Both the position numbers and the translations under genes were made by a program. The notes under the pieces are model-generated. The model worked only from the letters and a program-made list of their open reading frames with translations. It did not search any database and had not been told where the DNA came from. From Pyxicephalus adspersus (taxonomy: Eukaryota; Chordata; Amphibia; Anura; Pyxicephalidae), in NCBI RefSeq assembly GCF_032062135.1, contig NC_092859.1, positions 28,392,637 to 28,456,636 on the forward strand: a DNA stretch of 64,000 nt, written 5' to 3'. How positions within the stretch are numbered: position 1 is the stretch's first letter; each line of letters starts with the position of its first letter. Shown here in pieces: positions 61,301 to 64,000 of the stretch.

Positions 61301-63603
61301 TATTATTTTTTCAATGAGCTGTAAAAATTTGTGAGCCTGCTGCTGCATCACAGTATTGACCTTTTGGCTGTGAAAAGAGCAATGGTACAGCACCATGCAA
61401 GACTGTGTTGATTGTTAGTAAACTGCAGCAGAGAAAAATTATGTATCCTGCCCCACCAGACAGGGATATGATGTTTGACATGAATGTGCAGATTTTAGGA
61501 CTGAATGGATAATGTTATTCATTTTGGCAGGTCAGACAAGTCTTTATATATCTAATTTATTAGTGCATTTAGCAGTTTGCCTTGAGATCATTTTTAACTT
61601 TGCTACTCCTTTAGGCCACTGGCCTAAAAACAACAGTTTGATGTTTTGTGAGCCATTTATATTTTCTTTCATTTTATTTTTAGCGCCTTAGTCTAGCTTT
61701 ATTAAGCCGCTTTGGAGGCTCCGACAAGCTCAGACAGCTCAATTTACAGAGTGATGGATCCCAAGTAGATGGCATAAACAAAAGAGATGACATGGAACTG
61801 GCAATGCAGCAGGTAAGCTGAACTGTACAGCTAGAAGCTCTATATGTGGAGAGATCTTTTCTTTTCTGGAGTTAAATTTTAAGTAGACTTGGCTTTTTAA
61901 CTGACAAACGCTACGTATGACACACTTGACAATTTTTCAGCCTCTTAACTTGCTGCTCTTGCTGTTTTATGTAGATCTGTGCCAATGTGATGGAATACTG
62001 CCATACCCTAATGATACAAACCTCCCCTAACCTCCAGCAAATTGTGTGTCTCTTTACCCCCAGCCTGAGTGAGAGCACTACCAGAGAAGGCTCAAGATTA
62101 GGTATGTAATAGGTATCACTGGTTTAAATGTTATGGTCAATTAGAATTATTTATATTGCCCCTTGCCAATCATGTATTGTTGATCATTTCAAAATGCTAG
62201 TCATAATTTACATAGAAATGATGAACTACATTTCAAATAGTAATCAACAATCAATAGTTTCAAAATGACTACTTTACTAGGGTTACATTTGGTCATTACT
62301 GCATCTGTACCACTTTTGGAAAATCACAAAAATAGTGTATAAATAAAACTCTGTATCATTGTGACCAGCTCTCCAATCACAGCAGAAATTACACACTGCA
62401 GGCTCTACACAGCAGCTTGTATTTTAGGAATGGGCTGTAAAGTGAAGACAGTGATATATACCAGATAGTGGTTATCACTGTAAATACCCCCATATTTATT
62501 CTGTGTATATTCTTTTACTTATTTTGTCAATTTATGGCCAAATCTTCTTGTCTGTGCACATTTAGTCTCAAATAAATAAATTTGTCCTAGTTTTCTGAAC
62601 GGGGAGCTGGCTACAATATTTTAACTATTGCTCAGCCTTTCCAAAAGTATTTGGGGAAGCCAATCATATGTAATACAGGTACACCAAAAAATTGAAATGG
62701 TATCTGTTTATATTTTATCGTCCCTTGTCCTTGAGCACCTTACCCCATCAACATTTAAAAAAAAAAAGTTGTAAATCAAACTTTTTCATTTTTGTTGCAT
62801 ACCTTACTTTTCTCCCTTCACAAGTCCTTGTGTTTTCTTTATTCAAAGCAGGTAGAATATGGCTAGTGTAAGGGGCTAGCATAGCATCCTGATTACAAAG
62901 CTGTGGTAATGCTCACATTTTACCCCATGACTGAAAGAACTGAAATCCAATAAACAAAAGTGTGGACAAACCTGTTGGGGAAAAGAAGGGCTAGATGACC
63001 CTGGACATCTTCCAGCCTCAAAAAGAGGTCATTTATCTTTCTGCAAATTTCAATGAACATTGTCAGAAGCTCACAGAGTTCAGTGAACTCAAAGTTAGCA
63101 ATTACATTATATAATGGGAGTTTGTATAATTTCAAGACTAAATGTAGGCTGGAACTTGGCTTTTAATGTGGCTGCTAATGTGTTTTTTTTTTTTTGTTTT
63201 TTTACATTAGACACCCAGGCATCCCTCTTTTCCTCCTGGCGGCTCCCCAGTCTTGGAATCATCTTTTCTCTGCTTAAGCAATGCACCAGTGACTTTTTCA
63301 CTTACTATGACATCCACCGGCAGAGCGTGAGCAAGTTACAGAACGTGGAGCATCTTCCACCTGATGAAATCAAAGAGGTATCTGCATAAACCAAAGTGGT
63401 TCCACTGTTTGTCTTGGCACATGCAAGTGTTATCTAATCAATGTCTTTTATCAATAATCAATGTCTTTTCTATCCTTAGTTGTCCATGATTGAAATGCCA
63501 GTGGGGATAGATAAAATCTCCAGCACACAGAAGTATGCTCTGGCACGGAGAAGGCTGGTAAAACTCATCAACAGCAAAGCCAAACTTTTGTCTGTCTGCT
63601 GCT
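28367..63603 (+). CDS. NUP205: NUP205, coding exons 1-40 (3' end outside window)
   Basis: Gene-level entry; exons follow. NUP205 is a large alpha-solenoid scaffold nucleoporin of the inner ring of the nuclear pore complex. It binds NUP93 and NUP53/NUP35 and is the vertebrate counterpart of fungal Nup192 (family knowledge). Forty exons were placed; lengths and phases all agree and give 5,686 coding nt (1,895 codons plus one base, counting the shorter exon 25) with no stop. The human protein has about 2,012 residues, so roughly 115 C-terminal residues, which include NUP93-binding parts of the tail, lie beyond 64,000. Similarity to human is high throughout (for example [20 protein letters not shown] and [12 protein letters not shown]). 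The N-terminus [21 protein letters not shown] fits the human start MATPLAVNS. The start codon has A at -3 and G at +4. CNOT4 is divergent, about 1 kb upstream. Confidence 0.97.
29100..29490 (-). mobile_element. tRNA-derived SINE, inverted copy
   Basis: Reverse orientation: an AATAATAATAAACCG tail with TATAGCGCCGACATATTATG, then GGAATGTGGGAGGAAACTGG and a tRNA-like head with AGATTCAAACCTGG (box B, reversed). Same family as 60650-60990. Lies in NUP205 intron 1. Confidence 0.7.
29570..29835. repeat. interspersed repeat block
   Basis: The left part ends in a SINE-tail-like ATATGTTGGCGCTACAGAAT. The right part (29707-29835), with AAGCTGGGTGGGAAGAAATT, is a reverse copy of the repeat at 33690-33860 and 45930-46105. 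Confidence 0.55.
30921..30947. repeat. GT microsatellite followed by a G run
   Basis: About ten GT units followed by a short G run in NUP205 intron 1. Confidence 0.9.
31085..31227 (+). CDS. NUP205: NUP205 exon 2 (residues 10-57)
   Basis: Begins [20 protein letters not shown] and ends SLFKNP before donor CCCG|GTTTGT. The acceptor is CTTCTTGCAG. Phase 1 to 0. Confidence 0.96.
31683..32004 (+). mobile_element. Harbinger-type MITE copy 3 (complete)
   Basis: Terminal inverted repeats GGCTACGTAC and GTAAGTAGCC are flanked by a TTA duplication (31680-31682 and 32005-32007), the 3-bp target typical of PIF/Harbinger elements. The 322-bp element has no coding capacity and lies in NUP205 intron 2. Confidence 0.75.
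32475..32530 (+). repeat. SINE tail fragment
   Basis: GCATAATATGTTGGCGCTAT followed by ATAAATCCTGTATAATAATA matches the 3' tail of the SINE at 60650-60990. Confidence 0.6.
32581..32752 (+). CDS. NUP205: NUP205 exon 3 (residues 58-114)
   Basis: Begins [20 protein letters not shown] and includes [20 protein letters not shown]. Acceptor TTTCCGCCAG, donor TGCTG|GTGTGT. Phase 0 to 1. Confidence 0.96.
33470..33614 (+). CDS. NUP205: NUP205 exon 4 (residues 115-162)
   Basis: Encodes [20 protein letters not shown] and [12 protein letters not shown], nearly unchanged from human. Donor CTCAG|GTACTT. Phase 1 to 2. The next intron carries an interspersed repeat and a hAT element. Confidence 0.97.
33690..33865 (+). 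repeat. short interspersed repeat copy
   Basis: Begins CAGTGATCTCCCCTGCCTC and runs through CCAGGTGCACCACCCGGCAC to CCAACCGGCTTAAAAAAATG. Same family as 45930-46105. Confidence 0.6.
33926..34368. mobile_element. hAT-type non-autonomous element
   Basis: Ends CAAGGGTGCCCAC and GTTGGGCACCCCTG, flanked by a perfect 8-bp duplication ATCTAAGT (33918-33925 and 34369-34376). The 443-bp element lies in NUP205 intron 4 about 50 bp before exon 5. Confidence 0.85.
34428..34587 (+). CDS. NUP205: NUP205 exon 5 (residues 163-216)
   Basis: Encodes [20 protein letters not shown] to EKHRKE. It ends at a GC donor, GGAG|GCAAGT, not GT; exon 6 starts in phase only if this donor is used. Phase 2 to 0. Confidence 0.95.
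34979..35207 (+). CDS. NUP205: NUP205 exon 6 (residues 217-292)
   Basis: Begins [19 protein letters not shown] and runs to HGTEDRD. Acceptor CTGTTTTTTAG, donor GGATG|GTATGA. Phase 0 to 1. The intron to exon 7 is only 83 bp. Confidence 0.96.
35291..35455 (+). CDS. NUP205: NUP205 exon 7 (residues 293-347)
   Basis: Encodes [20 protein letters not shown] and [20 protein letters not shown]. Acceptor CACTCTCTTAG, donor TACAG|GTATGT. Phase 1 to 1. Confidence 0.95.
36032..36207 (+). CDS. NUP205: NUP205 exon 8 (residues 348-406)
   Basis: Encodes [20 protein letters not shown] and [16 protein letters not shown]. Acceptor TGTGTTGCAG, donor GAAA|GTAGGT. Phase 1 to 0. Confidence 0.96.
37345..37461 (+). 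CDS. NUP205: NUP205 exon 9 (residues 407-445)
   Basis: Encodes [20 protein letters not shown] and [10 protein letters not shown]. Acceptor CATATAG, donor ACTG|GTAAGC. Phase 0-0. The introns on either side (36208-37344 and 37462-38297) show no element I recognise. Confidence 0.97.
38298..38435 (+). CDS. NUP205: NUP205 exon 10 (residues 446-491)
   Basis: Encodes [20 protein letters not shown] and HQRPPQRQ. Acceptor CCCTTGCAG, donor GTCAG|GTACAT. Phase 0-0. Confidence 0.97.
38848..38998 (+). CDS. NUP205: NUP205 exon 11 (residues 492-541)
   Basis: Encodes [20 protein letters not shown] and [13 protein letters not shown]. Acceptor CAATGCAG, donor TCATG|GTGAGT. Phase 0 to 1. Confidence 0.97.
39621..39826 (+). 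CDS. NUP205: NUP205 exon 12 (residues 542-610)
   Basis: Encodes [20 protein letters not shown] and [17 protein letters not shown]. Acceptor TTTGGTCTTAG, donor ATGG|GTAAAT. Phase 1 to 0. Confidence 0.97.
40070..40252 (+). CDS. NUP205: NUP205 exon 13 (residues 611-671)
   Basis: Encodes [20 protein letters not shown] and [20 protein letters not shown], one of the best conserved parts. Donor CTCAG|GTATGA. Phase 0-0. The next intron holds a Tc1-like element. Confidence 0.98.
40359..41875 (+). mobile_element. Tc1-like element 1
   Basis: The left end ACAATGAGGGAAAGAAGTAT and right end CTTCTTTCCCTCACTG are inverted repeats bounded by TA. The 1.5-kb element lies in NUP205 intron 13. This terminal repeat type is widespread in fish and frog genomes (recalled). 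Its transposase is broken. Confidence 0.9.
40735..41733 (+). pseudogene. Tc1 transposase pseudogene
   Basis: Starts [20 protein letters not shown], a Tc1 helix-turn-helix start. The middle carries [12 protein letters not shown] (first catalytic Asp), and the last part [13 protein letters not shown] holds the final Glu of DD34E. At least two frame changes and missing segments separate the parts, so no active enzyme is made. Confidence 0.88.
42058..42093. repeat. poly-A tract
   Basis: A nearly pure A run with single C breaks in NUP205 intron 13. Confidence 0.9.
42299..42349 (+). CDS. NUP205: NUP205 exon 14 (residues 672-688)
   Basis: A 51-nt exon encoding [17 protein letters not shown]. Acceptor TTTGCGCAG, donor AGAG|GTAATT. 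Phase 0-0. Confidence 0.95.
43018..43227 (+). CDS. NUP205: NUP205 exon 15 (residues 689-758)
   Basis: Encodes [20 protein letters not shown], then [20 protein letters not shown] and RAYRRAAEK. The acceptor is GGCAAG after a long T run; donor AAAG|GTACTT. Phase 0-0. Confidence 0.97.
43724..43823 (+). CDS. NUP205: NUP205 exon 16 (residues 759-791)
   Basis: Encodes [20 protein letters not shown] then [11 protein letters not shown]. Acceptor CCTTTGCAG, donor GCAAG|GTACGT. Phase 0 to 1. Confidence 0.97.
44404..44541 (+). CDS. NUP205: NUP205 exon 17 (residues 792-837)
   Basis: Encodes [20 protein letters not shown] and [17 protein letters not shown]. Donor TCCAG|GTAATG. Phase 1-1. The 1.07-kb intron that follows shows no clear element. 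Confidence 0.97.
45613..45802 (+). CDS. NUP205: NUP205 exon 18 (residues 838-900)
   Basis: Encodes [20 protein letters not shown] and [19 protein letters not shown] to VVNIA. Acceptor TTTTTTTAG, donor GCAAG|GTATGC. Phase 1 to 2. The next intron holds an interspersed repeat. Confidence 0.97.
45930..46105 (+). repeat. short interspersed repeat copy
   Basis: Begins CAGTGTTCTCCCCAGCCCC and ends CTGGTTTCAGCACTG. Related copies are at 33690 and, reversed, at 29707. The ends are short inverted repeats (CAGTG and CACTG), which suggests a DNA-transposon MITE. Confidence 0.6.
46402..46522 (+). CDS. NUP205: NUP205 exon 19 (residues 901-941)
   Basis: Encodes [20 protein letters not shown] and [10 protein letters not shown]. 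Acceptor TTTATTAG, donor ATCAG|GTAGTT. Phase 2 to 0. Confidence 0.96.
46668..46749 (+). CDS. NUP205: NUP205 exon 20 (residues 942-968)
   Basis: Encodes [20 protein letters not shown] and EAVNPME. Acceptor TTTGTGGCAG, donor GGAAG|GTAAGT. Phase 0 to 1. Confidence 0.95.
47251..47415 (+). CDS. NUP205: NUP205 exon 21 (residues 969-1023)
   Basis: Starts with an acidic, variable stretch (ETEQESEQ), then [20 protein letters not shown] and [14 protein letters not shown]. Donor CTCTG|GTATGT. Phase 1-1. Confidence 0.96.
47681..47805 (+). CDS. NUP205: NUP205 exon 22 (residues 1024-1065)
   Basis: Encodes [20 protein letters not shown] and [11 protein letters not shown]. Acceptor ATATTTGCAG, donor TCGG|GTATGA. 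Phase 1 to 0. Confidence 0.97.
48546..48660 (+). CDS. NUP205: NUP205 exon 23 (residues 1066-1103)
   Basis: Encodes [20 protein letters not shown] and [15 protein letters not shown]. Acceptor TCATTTCAG, donor GGCAG|GTAGGT. Phase 0 to 1. Confidence 0.97.
49308..49457 (+). CDS. NUP205: NUP205 exon 24 (residues 1104-1153)
   Basis: Encodes [20 protein letters not shown] and [19 protein letters not shown]. Acceptor CCATTTTCAG, donor TGCAG|GTGAGG. Phase 1-1. Confidence 0.97.
50217..50291 (+). CDS. NUP205: NUP205 exon 25 (residues 1154-1177, tandem acceptor)
   Basis: Encodes [20 protein letters not shown] and TTSK. Two acceptors 3 nt apart (AACAG|CAG|) give 75 or 72 nt; the downstream one, with the exon starting at 50220, gives the length found in human and is used for the numbering. 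Donor CAAAG|GTAGGT. The next intron carries a hAT element with tandem repeats. Confidence 0.93.
50580..51870. mobile_element. hAT-type element with internal tandem repeats
   Basis: Ends GTCAGGGGTCTGCAACC and GGTTGCTGACGTC, flanked by a perfect 8-bp duplication TGGCCTAG (50572-50579 and 51871-51878). The 1.29-kb element has no transposase. Its middle is a tandem array; see the separate entry. Confidence 0.85.
50735..51660. repeat. tandem array inside hAT element
   Basis: About five units of roughly 143-181 bp share the words CTACCCTGTTACACATTGCT, CCTGAACCCCAATTTCTCTG and GGACACCTGTGGCTAACACC. The first and last units are partial; the last runs into a short inverted repeat around GTTAGAAGC near 51620-51670. 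Confidence 0.85.
52049..52206 (+). CDS. NUP205: NUP205 exon 26 (residues 1178-1230)
   Basis: Encodes [20 protein letters not shown] and [20 protein letters not shown]. Acceptor TCTGTATAG, donor CAGG|GTAAGC. Phase 1 to 0. A hAT element starts only 23 bp after the donor. Confidence 0.97.
52230..52653. mobile_element. hAT-type non-autonomous element
   Basis: Ends CAGGCATGTCCAAAGTCTG and AAAAGTTTGGACACCCCTG, with 8-bp flanks ACTAAGGA and ACTTAGGA (one mismatch). The 424-bp element starts 23 bp after the exon 26 donor. Confidence 0.85.
52721..52801 (+). CDS. NUP205: NUP205 exon 27 (residues 1231-1257)
   Basis: Encodes [20 protein letters not shown] and QRPLIME. Acceptor TTTTCTAG, donor GGAG|GTAAGG. 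Phase 0-0. Confidence 0.97.
53759..53950 (+). CDS. NUP205: NUP205 exon 28 (residues 1258-1321)
   Basis: Encodes [20 protein letters not shown] and [20 protein letters not shown]. Acceptor CTTTTACCAG, donor TAAG|GTATTG. Phase 0-0. The next intron holds CR1-like sequence on the minus strand. Confidence 0.97.
54415..55560 (-). mobile_element. CR1-like LINE, 3' part
   Basis: On the minus strand, reverse transcriptase pieces FVFADDTKL (catalytic Asp pair), [11 protein letters not shown] and then [19 protein letters not shown] to [12 protein letters not shown] are in the CR1/L2 order, but in different frames. The 3' end reads GTTGAACTTGATGGACTTAT, common at frog LINE ends (recalled). It is an inactive 5'-truncated copy. 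Confidence 0.85.
54509..55549 (-). pseudogene. CR1-type reverse transcriptase remnant
   Basis: The largest open part (54509-55111, 200 codons) covers the C-terminal thumb region with the family motif [18 protein letters not shown]. The polymerase core with FADDTK is in a different frame near 55400-55460. Frame changes show that it is dead. Confidence 0.85.
55633..55903 (+). CDS. NUP205: NUP205 exon 29 (residues 1322-1411)
   Basis: The longest exon. Encodes [20 protein letters not shown], a variable middle, then [19 protein letters not shown]. Acceptor TTCACTGCAG, donor AACAG|GTATGA. Phase 0 to 1. The next intron holds a Tc1-like element. Confidence 0.97.
56062..57635 (-). mobile_element. Tc1-like element 2
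   Basis: Right end CAGTTAGATCCATAAATATT (read on the minus strand) is bounded by TA; the left end lacks about the first 35 bp of the repeat. Both arms share CTAATTTTGGTTCT and GAACTGCAGACTTTCAGCTT. Lies in NUP205 intron 29, opposite to the gene. Confidence 0.88.
56595..57290 (-). pseudogene. Tc1 transposase pseudogene (second family)
   Basis: The minus-strand piece 57180-56866 carries [14 protein letters not shown] and [11 protein letters not shown] (paired HTH plus GRPR-like motif). The next piece carries WTDETK (first catalytic Asp) and [20 protein letters not shown] stop and frame break after the Asp motif and a degraded 3' part disable it. Confidence 0.88.
57781..57879 (+). CDS. NUP205: NUP205 exon 30 (residues 1412-1444)
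   Basis: Encodes [20 protein letters not shown] and [13 protein letters not shown]. Acceptor GTTCTACAG, donor AGCAG|GTAAAA. Phase 1-1. Confidence 0.97.
58458..58606 (+). CDS. NUP205: NUP205 exon 31 (residues 1445-1494)
   Basis: Encodes [20 protein letters not shown] and [16 protein letters not shown]. Acceptor TTCATTCAG, donor CAGG|GTAAAA. Phase 1 to 0. Confidence 0.97.
58694..58885 (+). CDS. NUP205: NUP205 exon 32 (residues 1495-1558)
   Basis: Encodes [20 protein letters not shown] and [20 protein letters not shown]. Acceptor GTTCTTTAG, donor AATG|GTATGT. Phase 0-0. The previous intron is only 87 bp. Confidence 0.97.
59085..59145. mobile_element. hAT-type end fragment
   Basis: GCGGCCCACCTGTCACC and GGTGAGGACCCCTG resemble the ends of the other hAT elements here. 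Only a short remnant is left, in NUP205 intron 32. Confidence 0.4.
59433..59554 (+). CDS. NUP205: NUP205 exon 33 (residues 1559-1598)
   Basis: Encodes [20 protein letters not shown] and [16 protein letters not shown]. Acceptor TTATTATTCAG, donor AAGG|GTAAGC. Phase 0 to 2. Confidence 0.97.
59640..59778 (+). CDS. NUP205: NUP205 exon 34 (residues 1599-1645)
   Basis: Encodes [20 protein letters not shown] and [19 protein letters not shown]. Acceptor CTCATTTTAG, donor ACAG|GTGGGT. Phase 2 to 0. Both flanking introns are short (85 and 82 bp). Confidence 0.97.
59861..59987 (+). CDS. NUP205: NUP205 exon 35 (residues 1646-1687)
   Basis: Encodes [20 protein letters not shown] and [18 protein letters not shown]. 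Acceptor GTGTGCCAG, donor GCCAG|GTCAAT. Phase 0 to 1. Confidence 0.97.
60462..60538 (+). CDS. NUP205: NUP205 exon 36 (residues 1688-1713)
   Basis: Encodes [20 protein letters not shown] and HINRFQ. Acceptor TTTTTTTAG, donor TCCAG|GTACCT. Phase 1 to 0. The next intron carries the fullest SINE copy. Confidence 0.96.
60650..60990 (+). mobile_element. tRNA-derived SINE, fullest copy
   Basis: The head GGTAGCTCAGAGGTAAGTGC (box A-like) and CCCAGGTTCCAATC (box B-like) is followed by the central part GTGGGTTTCTTTCGGGTACT with TCCTCCCACATCCCAAAAAC and the 3' tail GGCGCTATATAAATACTGTA with AAT repeats. It resembles vertebrate V-SINEs (recalled). Not a functional tRNA. Confidence 0.75.
61684..61812 (+). 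CDS. NUP205: NUP205 exon 37 (residues 1714-1756)
   Basis: Encodes [20 protein letters not shown], a variable part, then [11 protein letters not shown]. Acceptor TTATTTTTAG, donor GCAG|GTAAGC. Phase 0-0. Confidence 0.96.
61975..62101 (+). CDS. NUP205: NUP205 exon 38 (residues 1757-1798)
   Basis: Encodes [20 protein letters not shown] and [14 protein letters not shown]. Acceptor TTTTATGTAG, donor TTAG|GTATGT. Phase 0 to 1. The 1.1-kb intron that follows shows no clear element. Confidence 0.96.
63211..63377 (+). CDS. NUP205: NUP205 exon 39 (residues 1799-1854)
   Basis: Encodes [20 protein letters not shown] and [20 protein letters not shown]. Acceptor TTTTTACATTAG, donor AGAG|GTATCT. Phase 1 to 0. 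Confidence 0.97.
63480..63603 (+). CDS. NUP205: NUP205 exon 40 (residues 1855-1895), U12-type donor
   Basis: Encodes [20 protein letters not shown] and [19 protein letters not shown] to CC plus one base. The phase fits the human continuation. The donor GCT|GTATCCTTT is the U12-type consensus. The next exon is outside the window. Confidence 0.93.
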
Positions 63604-63965
63604 GTATCCTTTAAATAATATTTTTGTGCTCATTGCCCTACTGAATAGGGGATTGTTATATTCCATGAGATTAAATAGCAGAAAGTGGTACACATTTCTG
63701 CTCTGGTCTACTAGGTACACTTTAGGTGCCTCATTTTGAACAAAAATACACTTTGTCAAAAGTTGTTGTAAAGTCAAAACATTAAAGGCACTGGTAATCT
63801 TTCCATAAAAATGTGTTCATTTACAGGTAAGTAACATGTATACATTATGTTAAGTCTTCCTTATATAGAGGTCCAAAAGCCCAGATGCCACTTCTGGGCA
63901 TGGCTAAGAGGTGTTGTCAGTAGCCCAAGCACATAAAAAGCTCTCCCTCCAGTGACACTCTATTG

Positions 63966-64000
63966 CAGTGTTTATCAACTAGGGTTCCTCCAGAATTAGC
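63966..64000 (+). mobile_element. hAT-like element start, cut by window end
   Basis: CAGTGTTTATCAACTAGGG and TTCCTCCAGA match the start of the fragment at 19762. Confidence 0.45.

Noticed and set aside
63885..63890. Acceptor for NUP205 exon 41 near the end of the window
   Set aside because: The sequence after the TATATAG near 63,870 does not continue the expected FIIETC-like peptide, so the exon must lie outside.
1..64000. Any bacterial-type defence system, CRISPR array or operon
   Set aside because: The spliced vertebrate genes and eukaryotic transposons fill the window; no such structure is present.

Overview
The window is vertebrate nuclear DNA, most likely from a frog. It has AT-rich introns with GT-AG splice sites, two conserved vertebrate genes placed head to head, and a dense load of DNA transposons (hAT, Harbinger-type MITEs, Tc1), CR1-type LINE sequence and a tRNA-derived SINE of kinds common in anuran genomes. 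The organism call is inference; the two gene identities come directly from translated exons.

Left part (1 to about 27.4 kb, minus strand): the 5' half of CNOT4, the RING E3 ligase subunit associated with the CCR4-NOT complex. Coding exons read right to left: RING exon (10537-10710), linker/RRM start (9619-9816), rest of RRM (8821-8922), C3H1 zinc finger (5068-5193), post-zinc-finger exon (3973-4097), an in-frame cassette-like exon (1731-1886) and a candidate further exon (1215-1280). A non-coding first exon lies in a CpG island near 27.3-27.4 kb, so intron 1 is about 16.5 kb. The 87-nt exon that vertebrate CNOT4 carries between residues 124 and 154 is not present where it should be. The C-terminal half of CNOT4 lies beyond position 1.

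Middle (27.2 to 28.4 kb): a divergent promoter region with a CpG island, an NRF1-like site, several ZNF143/THAP11-like motifs and inverted repeats.

Right part (28,367 to 63,603, plus strand): NUP205, an inner-ring nucleoporin. Forty coding exons were placed one by one; all join in frame without a stop and give 1,895 codons plus one base. The last roughly 115 residues lie beyond the window. One intron uses a GC donor (34588), one acceptor is a tandem NAGNAG (50214-50219), and the last intron starts with a perfect U12-type donor (63604).

The introns of both genes hold mobile DNA: two decayed Tc1-like elements plus a solo terminal repeat, four hAT-type non-autonomous elements with 8-bp target duplications (one carrying internal tandem repeats), three Harbinger-type MITE copies, a fold-back element, a CR1-like reverse transcriptase remnant, and three copies of a tRNA-derived SINE. 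No prokaryotic-style system, CRISPR array or operon is present.
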